Shown here piece by piece: positions 45,565 to 53,339 of a stretch of 64,000 nt of DNA. Each line of letters opens with the position of its first letter. The stretch's first letter is position 1. The notes under the pieces are model-generated. The model did not search any database, had not been told where the DNA came from, and saw only the letters and a program-made list of their open reading frames with translations. The DNA is from Ciceribacter sichuanensis (lineage in GTDB: Bacteria > Pseudomonadota > Alphaproteobacteria > Rhizobiales > Rhizobiaceae). Location: assembly GCF_024055605.1 (NCBI RefSeq), contig NZ_JAMXLX010000004.1:372001-436000 (forward strand). Reading direction: 5' to 3'. A program made the position numbers and the translations under genes.

Positions 45565-47538
45565 TCAAGCGGTCTGAGGGTGTGTGTTCGCAGCAGGTAA
45601 AGTTGTTGCCGGTAACAACGAGAGTGCGGCAGGCTTGTGCGGGGTCTTGTTCCAGAAGAAAGGGCGGGAGCGGAGCTCGAACACCGCGCGCCATGCAGCG
45701 ACGGACGTCATGACCCAGTAAAACGGGACGCCGGCCCAGCGCCGGCCGATCAGCTTCTTCTCATGCTCGGTCATTGCAGCGGCTCCAAGTGCGAGGAAGG
45801 CCGCGTAGCTGCCGAAGATGTTGATGAAGTCGATCGAGAAGAGCACGGCCTGTAGCAGGCCTATATTTTCTGCCGGGCTTTGCATCATGGCAATGGCCGA
45901 CGAAGCGAGAAAGATGATGATGGCGGGGTGAGCGAGCGACGAGATCAGCATTCCGCCAACCATCAACTGGACGACAAAGAAGGCCACGACACCCATCTCA
46001 CGGGCCGTTTTCACGGGCTCGCGCATCAGCACCAGCCATGTCTGCAGCCAGCCCTTGAACCAGCGAGTCCGCTGGCCGAGCCAGATACGCGTGGTGGTCG
46101 GCGCATCCTCCAAGGTCTGGCGGCGCATGGTTTCCGAACGATAACCCTGCCGGTAGAGCCGCATGCCGAGGTCGGCATCTTCCGTGACGTTGAACGGATC
46201 CCAGGCGCCGACTTCGATAAGCGGGCCGGTACGGAAATGGTTCGATGTGCCGCCGAGCGGCAGCGGCATCCGGTAATGGGAGAGAACGGGCAGCAATCGC
46301 CGGAAGAGTGCCGAATATTCGAGCGCAAACAGTGCGCTCGTATAGGATTGTTCAATGTTGGTAATGATGAGCGGAGCCTGCAGGCAGGCGACTTCCGGCG
46401 GTGCCGCGAGAAATCTGGCGTGGGCTTCCCGCAATTGGCCGGGATGCGGCCGGTCTTCCGCGTCGTAAACCGCGACATAGGAACCCCGCGCGCCGGCAAG
46501 CGCATAGGTGAGTGCCTTCGGCTTGGTGCGCGGCGCCATGGGCGGCACTTCGACGATCTCGATATGCGGACCGGGTGCAAACGCCCGGATGGCCGATATC
46601 GTCGCTTCGTCATCGGCTTCGCACACCAGCTTGATGTCCAGCCGGGACCGCGGCCAATCGAGGCGATCTAACGCCGCGAGAAGTTGCGGCACGACGTCCT
46701 GCTCCCTGTAGAGCGCGACGAGCACCGTATAGACGGGCAATTCGCCATCCGACTGGTTGGCGGGCAGATGGCTCTTCCGACTGTTGCCATGGACCAGAGC
46801 CGCAAGACGAAGCTGCAACGCCGCAAGATAGAGCAGGGACAGGACGATATGGGTTGTCAGTACGGCCTCTTCCGGCAGAAGCAGGAAGAACGCAATGGCG
46901 AGGCTGAGCAGGGTTCCGGCGAAAAAGCCCTGCCGTCCCGTCATGACGATGCGGGCCGAATGCCGGGGCTGTTCTTCGAAGAGGTGATTGACGGTTCTCT
47001 CCACCCGCCGTTCCGAACCGGCTTTCCAAGCGGCCGCCCGGATCGCCGATGGTGTGGCGATCGCCAGCGCGTTTCGCAGTGTCGGAAAGCGTTGGAGGCG
47101 CTCGATCAGGTGGTCCACGCGTTTGGCTTCAGGAGCAATCAGCGTCACCGGCGGTCGGCTCGCATCGTGCAGGCGGATCGTGCAGGGGCGCTTCAGCTGG
47201 CTGTCGAGACCGCGATGATCGACGACCGCTGTTTCGGGAATGGTCTCGACGAAGGGCAGCCCGAGCAGCCGGGCCAGGGCTTCGTAATAGGCCTCCTCGC
47301 GCACATGGCCGCTGGTCAGCAATTCCCGTTCGATCGTCGTGGCGTTCGCAAGGGCTGCGCGGCCCATTCGCGCAATCAACGGCTTCGCGAAGCCCAGTGA
47401 TTTCAGGATGAGCGCCTCTGCCTGCAGTGAGGACAAGCCTCCGGCGCCGCCATCCGTCGTTGCAAGGTTTTCGGATTTTTCACGCAACGCCGCTTTGGCG
47501 GCCGTGTGCTCCGGACTGCCGTATTCCCCGATCTGCAT
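45565..47538 (-). CDS. Processive family 2 glycosyltransferase with N-terminal MshEN-like domain
   Basis: The 657-residue protein has an N-terminal region of about 190 residues containing a type II secretion E N-terminal/MshEN-like domain (LLTSGHVREEAYYEALARLLGLPF, about 73-96), then two membrane segments (about 205-245), a family 2 glycosyltransferase domain (268-500) and four or five C-terminal membrane segments. Catalytic landmarks are EADD (307-310), DAED (359-362), TEDAD (452-456) and QRTRW (489-493, the QxxRW of processive enzymes). It should polymerise a polysaccharide across the inner membrane. MshEN domains can bind cyclic di-GMP in secretion ATPases, but the key Arg and Gln positions are not clearly kept here. 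The polymer is unknown. Confidence 0.88.
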   Translation of the reverse strand: MQIGEYGSPEHTAAKAALREKSENLATTDGGAGGLSSLQAEALILKSLGFAKPLIARMGRAALANATTIERELLTSGHVREEAYYEALARLLGLPFVETIPETAVVDHRGLDSQLKRPCTIRLHDASRPPVTLIAPEAKRVDHLIERLQRFPTLRNALAIATPSAIRAAAWKAGSERRVERTVNHLFEEQPRHSARIVMTGRQGFFAGTLLSLAIAFFLLLPEEAVLTTHIVLSLLYLAALQLRLAALVHGNSRKSHLPANQSDGELPVYTVLVALYREQDVVPQLLAALDRLDWPRSRLDIKLVCEADDEATISAIRAFAPGPHIEIVEVPPMAPRTKPKALTYALAGARGSYVAVYDAEDRPHPGQLREAHARFLAAPPEVACLQAPLIITNIEQSYTSALFALEYSALFRRLLPVLSHYRMPLPLGGTSNHFRTGPLIEVGAWDPFNVTEDADLGMRLYRQGYRSETMRRQTLEDAPTTTRIWLGQRTRWFKGWLQTWLVLMREPVKTAREMGVVAFFVVQLMVGGMLISSLAHPAIIIFLASSAIAMMQSPAENIGLLQAVLFSIDFINIFGSYAAFLALGAAAMTEHEKKLIGRRWAGVPFYWVMTSVAAWRAVFELRSRPFFWNKTPHKPAALSLLPATTLPAANTHPQTA

Positions 47539-47590
47539 GACTCTGTTACATCGTCATACGTGATGACGCCCCACATTCCCCTGGATCGGC

Positions 47591-48472
47591 ATGATAATGA
47601 AACACGTTACGTTTTCATCCCCGGATTTCAGGGGGTTCCGCTTCGCCTTTTCGTGTGTTCTGGCGTTTCTTTCCGTGTTTTGCGTGCCGGCTTCGCCCCG
47701 GGCCGATGATATGCCCGTCATGTTCGATGTGCGGGAGAGGCTCGTTCGCCCGGATCTCTCGACATTGCTGCGGCTGCGCTTTCTCACGACGACGGATTTC
47801 CCACCCTTCAATTTCACCGACCAGACCGGTCGGCTGGCCGGCTTCCATGTGGAGCTTGCCCGCGCCATCTGCGTCGAACTCGGTATCGAGAACAGGTGCC
47901 AGATCCAGGCCTTGCCCTATGCGGAGCTTGAGACCGCGCTGGCGGGTGATCAGGGTGAAGCGGTGATTGCCGGTGTTGCAGTCACGGACCGGGTGCGTCA
48001 GCGCTTTGCTTTCTCGCGCCCTTACATGATGCTGCCGGCGCGGTTCGTCCGTAACAAGCAGGCGGAGCTTGCCGGCGACGATGCCCGCGCCCTCTTCGGC
48101 CGTCCAGTGGGAGTTCTCACCGGTACGGCCTATGAGGCCATGCTGAAATCCTTCTTCCCTGACATCCGCGCCGTCGGTTTTGCCGACAGGGCCGCCATGC
48201 TGGAGGACCTGAAGCAGAAGAAGGTCGACGCCGTATTCGCCGACGGTCTCCAGCTTTCCTTCTGGGCCTCGGGTGAAGCATCGGCCGGTTGTTGCGCTAT
48301 CTTCGATGGCCCCTATCTGTCCGAGCGCTTCCTCGGAGAAGGCCTGACCATCATGGTCAAGAAGGACGATGCCACTCTGGTTCAGGCGATCGACAGCGCG
48401 CTTTCCGCCCTGTCCCATGACGGTCGGCTGGAAGAGATCTATCTGCGATATTTCCCTTACGGCCTGTTCTGA
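47591..48472 (+). CDS. Periplasmic solute-binding protein, family 3 (orphan)
   Basis: The 293-residue protein has a signal peptide (about 1-38, ending SPRADD) and a family 3 extracellular binding fold as in amino acid ABC transporters: LTTTDFPPFNFTDQTGRLAGFHVELARAIC, VIAGVAVTDRVRQRFAFSRPYM, VGVLTGTAYE and DAVFADGLQLSF. No permease or ATPase gene is near, so it may serve a distant transporter or act as a signal receptor. Two ATGs (47591 and 47597) are close together. It is divergent from the glycosyltransferase gene, 52 bp away. Confidence 0.87.
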   Translation: MIMKHVTFSSPDFRGFRFAFSCVLAFLSVFCVPASPRADDMPVMFDVRERLVRPDLSTLLRLRFLTTTDFPPFNFTDQTGRLAGFHVELARAICVELGIENRCQIQALPYAELETALAGDQGEAVIAGVAVTDRVRQRFAFSRPYMMLPARFVRNKQAELAGDDARALFGRPVGVLTGTAYEAMLKSFFPDIRAVGFADRAAMLEDLKQKKVDAVFADGLQLSFWASGEASAGCCAIFDGPYLSERFLGEGLTIMVKKDDATLVQAIDSALSALSHDGRLEEIYLRYFPYGLF

Positions 48473-48500
48473 GACAGAGCCGCGCTCGATCGCAATGCGT

Positions 48501-48914
48501 TCAGAGCGGACGATAGCGAATAACGGCGGAGTGCTCGATTGCCGCGCACGTCAGCTTGTCCAGGTGGAACCGGTCCCTGAGCAATTGAAGAAGACGGATC
48601 TCTTCCGGCTTGACGGCAAGGTCGACGGCCATGATTTCGACGGCGAGCGCGTAGGCAGCGCGGTAGGTCTGCGGGGGCAGCGCGTCCTTGATGGTTTCAA
48701 GCGCGATATCGAGACCTTCCTGCCCCGAGAGGATTTCCGCGCAGTGCCGCGAAACCTCGATCAGCCGTTCCTTGTCGAAACCCTCGAACACCGGAAGGAT
48801 GTCGATCAACTGGCCGATCCGGCGCAACTCCTTCTCGTTCATCGAATTGTCGACGGCTGAAGCCATCACCATGACGAAGATAAGGGCGTCATGGGGCGTT
48901 ACGCGATTTGTCAT
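48501..48914 (-). CDS. TerB-like tellurite resistance family protein
   Basis: The 137-residue all-helical protein resembles the TerB/DjlA-type family. The segments ALIFVMVMASAVDNSMNEKELRRIGQ and ALAVEIMAVDLAVKPEEIRLLQLL are the paired metal-binding-like helices with conserved Asp and Glu. Real tellurite resistance is not implied: no other ter genes are near. It is convergent with the solute-binding gene and 173 bp from the nuclease-like gene, with a repeat between. Confidence 0.85.
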   Translation of the reverse strand: MTNRVTPHDALIFVMVMASAVDNSMNEKELRRIGQLIDILPVFEGFDKERLIEVSRHCAEILSGQEGLDIALETIKDALPPQTYRAAYALAVEIMAVDLAVKPEEIRLLQLLRDRFHLDKLTCAAIEHSAVIRYRPL

Positions 48915-48980
48915 CTGCTTGGAGATCCTCGTTGTTTTGACCGAGAGTAGGAAGTGCGGGCGACGCTTTCAAGTTCGTCT

Positions 48981-49077
48981 TAGAGCGTAATCCGACCGAA
49001 GTGAAACGAGGATCGATAAGATTATGCTTCAAAAAGAAAGCTTTAAAGCGCCGACCTGTTTCAATCGGATCGAAGCG
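48981..49077. repeat. RIME-like intergenic repeat, copy 2
   Basis: This 97-bp copy starts TAGAGCGTAATCCGACCGAA and contains GTGAAACGAGGATCGATAAG, matching the element at 1117-1213 in order and length, with scattered changes. Its left stem-loop differs at one arm base from copy 1. It ends ten bases before the stop codon of the nuclease-like gene. Confidence 0.8.
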
Positions 49078-49087
49078 CGCGCTATGG

Positions 49088-49813
49088 TCAGCGCGGGTCT
49101 CCGCCAAACAGGCCGAGGCGCGAGGAGCGCGCTTTTTCCGTGAGCGGCCGGAGCGGGGAACCCTCCGGCGTATCGACCCAGCCATTTTCCGCAAGCCAGG
49201 AGGAAAGGTCAATCTCTCCAAGCCGGCAATGGGCTTCAAGCGTTCCCTGCCACTCCGCGCTGTCGATGTCGCAGTTGACCGTACGGTTTCTGATGAACAG
49301 CCGCTGCTGGGTCCGGGCAAGCATTCCGCAGGGCCATTGGGTGCCGCCGGCGCCGGTGCATGTACGGGCGGGATCCGTGGGTTCGATATCGGCAAGTTTC
49401 ACGGTCTTTTCCCCGAAGGTCAGGATGCCGGCGCCCGAGGTCTGCGGCCGGGGCAGGTCTATGCCCTCGCGACCGCCGTCGGGCGGTTGCGTCTGTGCCG
49501 TGGCCGGCTGCTGTGGGGCCGCCTGCGCGATGATGGTCTCGCCGGTCGTTTCTGCCGCAGTCTCTGCAGGCTGGCTTGATGACGGCTGTTCGTCGTCGAC
49601 ATCTGCCGGCGCGGACAGGTCCGGCTCTTCCGCCGAAACCTCCGGCGTCGCGGCCGGCGGAACCTCGGTGATATCGATGGTTTCCATGGTCGAGGGGTCG
49701 AAGTCGGCGGCCGTCTCTTCGCCGGTGCTGACGCTGCGGGCGCCCGCCACCACCGCAATTCCCCAGATTGCGAGACCTGCAATGCCGATAACGAGCGTGG
49801 ACGCTGATCGCAT
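49088..49813 (-). CDS. Secreted SNase-fold protein (ExoI-like)
   Basis: The 241-residue protein has an N-terminal signal or membrane anchor (about 7-26), a long acidic, Pro/Ala/Thr-rich linker (35-125) and a thermonuclease-fold domain (130-241: VKLADIEPTD, CGMLARTQQRLFIRNRTVNC and LSSWLAENGWVDTPEG). The catalytic Arg and Asp/Glu set of staphylococcal nuclease is only partly kept, as in the ExoI-like proteins of rhizobia, so nuclease activity is uncertain. The gene starts 12 bp after the S24-type regulator on the same strand, so the two are cotranscribed. Confidence 0.82.
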   Translation of the reverse strand: MRSASTLVIGIAGLAIWGIAVVAGARSVSTGEETAADFDPSTMETIDITEVPPAATPEVSAEEPDLSAPADVDDEQPSSSQPAETAAETTGETIIAQAAPQQPATAQTQPPDGGREGIDLPRPQTSGAGILTFGEKTVKLADIEPTDPARTCTGAGGTQWPCGMLARTQQRLFIRNRTVNCDIDSAEWQGTLEAHCRLGEIDLSSWLAENGWVDTPEGSPLRPLTEKARSSRLGLFGGDPR

Positions 49814-49825
49814 AGGTCGTAATTC

Positions 49826-50482
49826 CTATTGACTGGCCCAGATGATGCGGGCGATCCACTCGACGTCTGCCATGTCGAGATTGCGGTTCGGGTGCTCGGG
49901 GTTGAGCGAGACGAGTTCGATCGCTTTTGCGCTCTGGCGGGCAAGCACCTTGGCCATCACCTCACCCTCGCGCGTCTTCACCACCACCCGGTCGCCGCGG
50001 CGCACCTGAGCGCCCGGCTCGACGATCAGCACGTCGCCATCCCGGTAGAGCGGCTTCATGCTATCGCCCTGTACCTCGAGCGCGTAGACACCGGATTTCA
50101 GGCCCGGAGTGGCGGGGAACTCAACCAGATCCCAGCCCTGACCGGCCGGAAACCCGCCGTCGTCGAAAAAGCCGCCGGAGCCTGCTTGGGCAAAGCCCAG
50201 CAGGGGGATCGATCCGGCCTGTGGCGGGAACGATCCGTTCGGAACGCTGCTGTCACCCTGGATATAGCTCATGAACTGATCGATGCTGGAACCGGTGGCG
50301 TCGAGCACCTTGGAGATCGATTCCGTCGAAGGCCAGCGCATGCGTCCATCAGACGCAATCCGTTTGGACTTGTTGAACGACGTGGGATCAAGCCCGGCGC
50401 GGCGCGCCAGTCCGGAAGGTGTCAGCTGATGGCGTTCGGCAAGCCGGTCGATCGCGGCCCAGATCCTGTCGTGCGAAAGCAT
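49826..50482 (-). CDS. XRE-HTH / S24 peptidase LexA-like regulator
   Basis: The 218-residue protein has an N-terminal helix-turn-helix (about 10-45: TPSGLARRAGLDPTSFNKSKR) and a C-terminal S24 peptidase domain. The catalytic Ser141 in VQGDSMKPL and the base Lys178 in VMAKVL are present, and the Ala100-Gly101 pair in FAQAGSGG is a plausible self-cleavage site. Such proteins act like LexA or phage CI repressors, cleaving themselves when RecA filaments form. It is not the true LexA: its N-terminal domain differs. No phage genes surround it. It is followed 12 bp later by the nuclease-like gene. Confidence 0.88.
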   Translation of the reverse strand: MLSHDRIWAAIDRLAERHQLTPSGLARRAGLDPTSFNKSKRIASDGRMRWPSTESISKVLDATGSSIDQFMSYIQGDSSVPNGSFPPQAGSIPLLGFAQAGSGGFFDDGGFPAGQGWDLVEFPATPGLKSGVYALEVQGDSMKPLYRDGDVLIVEPGAQVRRGDRVVVKTREGEVMAKVLARQSAKAIELVSLNPEHPNRNLDMADVEWIARIIWASQ

Positions 50483-50621
50483 TGTCGCCCATGCTCCAAG
50501 CCCGGCGGTGATCCTTGAAAGATCCTTCTGACCCGGGCGCTGGCGGCGACTCTAGCGGAGCCTGTTCCGGGAGTAAAGATTAAAAGAGGAATAAAATCCT
50601 CTCTGGCTATGTGATGCCTTA

Positions 50622-51269
50622 TCAGGCGACCATCGCCATGTTGATCTTGCCAAGCTGGATGACCGCCTGCGTGCGGCTGTCGACCTTGAGCTTCAGGAGG
50701 ATCGCGGAGACATGGGCCTTGATGGTGGCTTCCGAAACGCCGAGTTCATAGGCGATCTGCTTGTTGAGCAGGCCCTCGCCGAGCATGCCCAGAACGCGGC
50801 TCTGCTGCGGGGTCAGCGTGCGCAGGCGATTGATGAGATCGGCGACATCAGGATCCTGCTCCTGCCCGCCATGATAGAATTTCGGTGTCCAGATGTCGCC
50901 TTCCAGAACGGCCTGGATCGCGGCGCGGATGTCGTCGATGCCCGAGGATTTCGAAATGAAGCCGGAGGCCCCGAGTTCCAGCGCGCGGCGGATGGTGGTC
51001 GGGTCGTCGGAGGCAGATACGATGACGATCGGCAGGCTGGCGAATTCGGCACGCAACGCCATCAGGCCGGAAAAGCCGGAGACGCCGGGCATGGCCAGAT
51101 CGAGCAGCAGGAGGTCGGCTTCGGGGTGAGCGGACGCAGCCTTGCGGGCGGCCTCGAAGTCACCGGCCTCGATGATGGCCTGTTCGCCGTCAAAGCCGCT
51201 GACGGCCTGCCGAAGGGCACCGCGGAAGAGCGGATGGTCGTCTGCAATGATGAAAGTGGATGCTGTCAT
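50622..51269 (-). CDS. NarL/FixJ family response regulator
   Basis: The 215-residue protein has a receiver with Asp10, Asp11, phosphorylation site Asp57 in LLLLDLAMPGVSG and Lys107, and a LuxR-type helix-turn-helix (about 150-210: LTPQQSRVLGMLGEGLLNKQIAYELGVSEATIKAHV). No histidine kinase gene is adjacent, so its partner is elsewhere. It lies upstream of the S24 regulator gene with a 139-bp gap that shows nothing clear. Confidence 0.92.
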   Translation of the reverse strand: MTASTFIIADDHPLFRGALRQAVSGFDGEQAIIEAGDFEAARKAASAHPEADLLLLDLAMPGVSGFSGLMALRAEFASLPIVIVSASDDPTTIRRALELGASGFISKSSGIDDIRAAIQAVLEGDIWTPKFYHGGQEQDPDVADLINRLRTLTPQQSRVLGMLGEGLLNKQIAYELGVSEATIKAHVSAILLKLKVDSRTQAVIQLGKINMAMVA

Positions 51270-51355
51270 GCCGAGCCCCCTCCCAAGAGCAAAGTCCTTC
51301 AGCCGCGCGGGCGGATGTGTTTCTTTTAGCCGCTGCTGTGAATATATACAATGGT

Positions 51356-51787
51356 CTATGTTTTGTTCGGCGGACTATTCTCTTCCCGTTGTTTGAACTC
51401 CTCGACCAACCCGAAGAAGGAGCGCATGAAGCGTTCCATGATGCCGATCGAGCGTTCGACCTCCTCGTCGGATGGCAGGTTTTCGCCTGATCTTGCAAGC
51501 GGTTGACCTTCTCCCTGCTTCTTCTCGAGCGCTGCGACCCGCTTTTCCAGGCGATCCAGTTCCTCCTCATAGGCCGCGCGTTCGTCGGCGGCCATTCGGC
51601 AGGTCAGCGTGCCGTCTTTTTCTTGACAGAGGGTCAGTGCACCGTTCCTGCGGTCGAGCCGGATAAAGCCCGAATCCGTCTTTTCGAGCGAGAACCGGTT
51701 CGCATCTGCGTCCTGGGCAAGGGTTGGAATGGCGCTGCAGGCCATCACGCTCACCAACGAGGCCGCCATCAGAGTTACGGGTTTCAT
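51356..51787 (-). CDS. Small periplasmic coiled-coil protein of unknown function
   Basis: The 143-residue protein has a signal peptide (about 1-24, ending TLAQDA), a short beta-rich segment around two Cys (ALTLCQEKDGTLTCRMA), and a charged coiled coil (about 66-90: AAYEEELDRLEKRVAALEKKQ). The C-terminal part is helical. The family is conserved in rhizobia, but I cannot assign a function. The ATG at 51787 with GGGAGA is the natural start. It lies 86 bp from the response regulator gene on the same strand. Confidence 0.8.
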   Translation of the reverse strand: MKPVTLMAASLVSVMACSAIPTLAQDADANRFSLEKTDSGFIRLDRRNGALTLCQEKDGTLTCRMAADERAAYEEELDRLEKRVAALEKKQGEGQPLARSGENLPSDEEVERSIGIMERFMRSFFGLVEEFKQREENSPPNKT

Positions 51788-51906
51788 GCATGTCTCTCCC
51801 GAAATGCCCCTCCGCCGGAGGATGAACCGGCGATGGGCGTGGACAATCCCGGCACTTTCCGGCAAACCGCATGCATCAATCGCATCGGAGACGGAAGGAC
51901 GCGCCC

Positions 51907-52251
51907 TTGGAACGCATCATATACAAGATCGTGCCGCAGGAATTATGGCATGAGGCGCGCGCCGAGGGTTTATTTCGCGGGGCTTCCATCGATCTGCAGG
52001 ACGGTTACATCCATTTTTCGACGGCCACGCAGGCCGTGGAGACCGCGCGACGTTACTTCGCTGGCCTCTCCGGGTTGCTGCTGGTTGCCGTCGAGACGGC
52101 CGCGCTTGGCGATGCTTTGCGCTACGAGCCGTCCCGGGGCGGGGATCTCTTCCCGCATCTCTATGCGAACCTGCCGATGGGCGCGGTGCTTTGGGAAAAG
52201 CCGCTGCCGCTGAAGGCGGATGGCTCCCACGAATTTCCGGAGATGGCATGA
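51907..52251 (+). CDS. DUF952 family protein
   Basis: The 114-residue protein matches DUF952: IIYKIVPQELWHEARAEGLFRG, DLQDGYIHFSTATQAVETA and a C-terminal FPHLYANLPMGAVLWEKPL. The fold resembles ADP-ribosylating and tRNA-modification folds, but the role is unknown. TTG at 51907 with GGAAGGA before it aligns with the family N-terminus; the ATG at 51871 would add twelve residues without support. Its TGA overlaps the pyrD ATG by one base, so the two form an operon, an arrangement common in alphaproteobacteria. Confidence 0.86.
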   Translation: MERIIYKIVPQELWHEARAEGLFRGASIDLQDGYIHFSTATQAVETARRYFAGLSGLLLVAVETAALGDALRYEPSRGGDLFPHLYANLPMGAVLWEKPLPLKADGSHEFPEMA

Positions 52252-53339
52252 TGATCGACGCGTTCAAGACCTTTGCCCGCCGCGGCCTTTTCCTCTTCGA
52301 TGCGGAGACCGCGCATGGCATGTCGATCGCCGCGCTGAAATCAGGCATTCTGCCGGCCTGCCGCCCGTCTTCTGATCCGCGTCTGGCCGTGACGGTGGCG
52401 GGCCTCCGTTTTCCCAATCCGCTTGGCATGGCTGCCGGATACGACAAGAATGCCGAGGTGCCGGATGCGCTTCTGCGCCTCGGTTTCGGTTTCGCCGAAG
52501 TCGGCACGCTGACGCCCAAGCCGCAATCGGGCAATCCGAAGCCGCGTATCTTCCGTCTGGAACGGGACATGGCAGTCATCAATCGCCTGGGTTTTAACAA
52601 TGAAGGACATGAGGCTGCCTTCGCTCGACTGACCGCGCGCCGACCGTCCGGCTTGGTCGGCGTCAACATCGGCGCCAACAAGGACAGTGCGGATCGCATT
52701 GGCGATTATGTCCTCGGCATCAGGCGCTTCCAGTTGGTTGCGGATTATTTCACCGTCAATATTTCATCGCCGAACACGCCGGGCCTGCGCGACCTGCAGG
52801 CGCGCGAGAGTCTGGCGGCTCTCCTTTCTGCCGTTCTTGCTGCCAGGGACGAGGGAGCAACGGCAACCGGCAAGCGACGCCCGGTCTTCCTGAAGATCGC
52901 GCCGGATCTGACCGAAGAGGGCATGGACGACATTGCGGCGGAAGCACTGGCCCATGATCTCGATGGCCTGATCGTTTCCAATACTACCCTGTCGCGCGAT
53001 AGGCTTGTCGATCCCCGTCTGGCTGGTGAGGCGGGTGGCTTGTCCGGTCGGCCGCTGTTCGAAAAGTCGACGGCTGTTCTGGCGCGCATGCGCAAGCGGG
53101 TCGGGGCCACGCTCCCCATCATCGGCGTTGGCGGTGTTTCATCCGCCGAGACGGCGCTGGAAAAGATCCGCGCCGGCGCCGACCTGGTGCAGCTCTATTC
53201 CTGCATGGTTTACGAAGGCCCGGGTCTTCCCGGCAGCATCGTCCGCGGTCTCTCAGCTCTTATGGACCGGGAGAAGGTGAACTCGATTTCGGACCTGCGC
53301 GACAGCAGGCTCGATCACTGGCTGGCGGCAAAGGTCTGA
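52251..53339 (+). CDS. pyrD: Dihydroorotate dehydrogenase (quinone), class 2
   Basis: PyrD oxidises dihydroorotate to orotate and passes electrons to quinone at the inner membrane. The 362-residue class 2 enzyme has the N-terminal membrane-associated helices (DAFKTFARRGLFLFDAETAH), FMN-binding NPLGMAAGYDKNAEV, the catalytic Ser in YFTVNISSPNTPGLR and C-terminal IIGVGGVSSAETALEKIRAGADLVQLYS. Two adjacent ATGs (52248 and 52251) are possible; 52251 has the better distance to GGAG. The 3' end overlaps the convergent MATE gene by 25 bp. Confidence 0.96.
   Translation: MIDAFKTFARRGLFLFDAETAHGMSIAALKSGILPACRPSSDPRLAVTVAGLRFPNPLGMAAGYDKNAEVPDALLRLGFGFAEVGTLTPKPQSGNPKPRIFRLERDMAVINRLGFNNEGHEAAFARLTARRPSGLVGVNIGANKDSADRIGDYVLGIRRFQLVADYFTVNISSPNTPGLRDLQARESLAALLSAVLAARDEGATATGKRRPVFLKIAPDLTEEGMDDIAAEALAHDLDGLIVSNTTLSRDRLVDPRLAGEAGGLSGRPLFEKSTAVLARMRKRVGATLPIIGVGGVSSAETALEKIRAGADLVQLYSCMVYEGPGLPGSIVRGLSALMDREKVNSISDLRDSRLDHWLAAKV

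Noticed and set aside
48501..48914. TerB-like gene as evidence of a tellurite resistance or phage-defence cluster
   Set aside because: No other ter genes or defence-type neighbours are present, and this family is widespread with housekeeping or unknown roles.
49826..50482. S24 repressor as prophage remnant
   Set aside because: Neighbouring genes are typical chromosomal ones, and no integrase, structural or lysis genes occur nearby.
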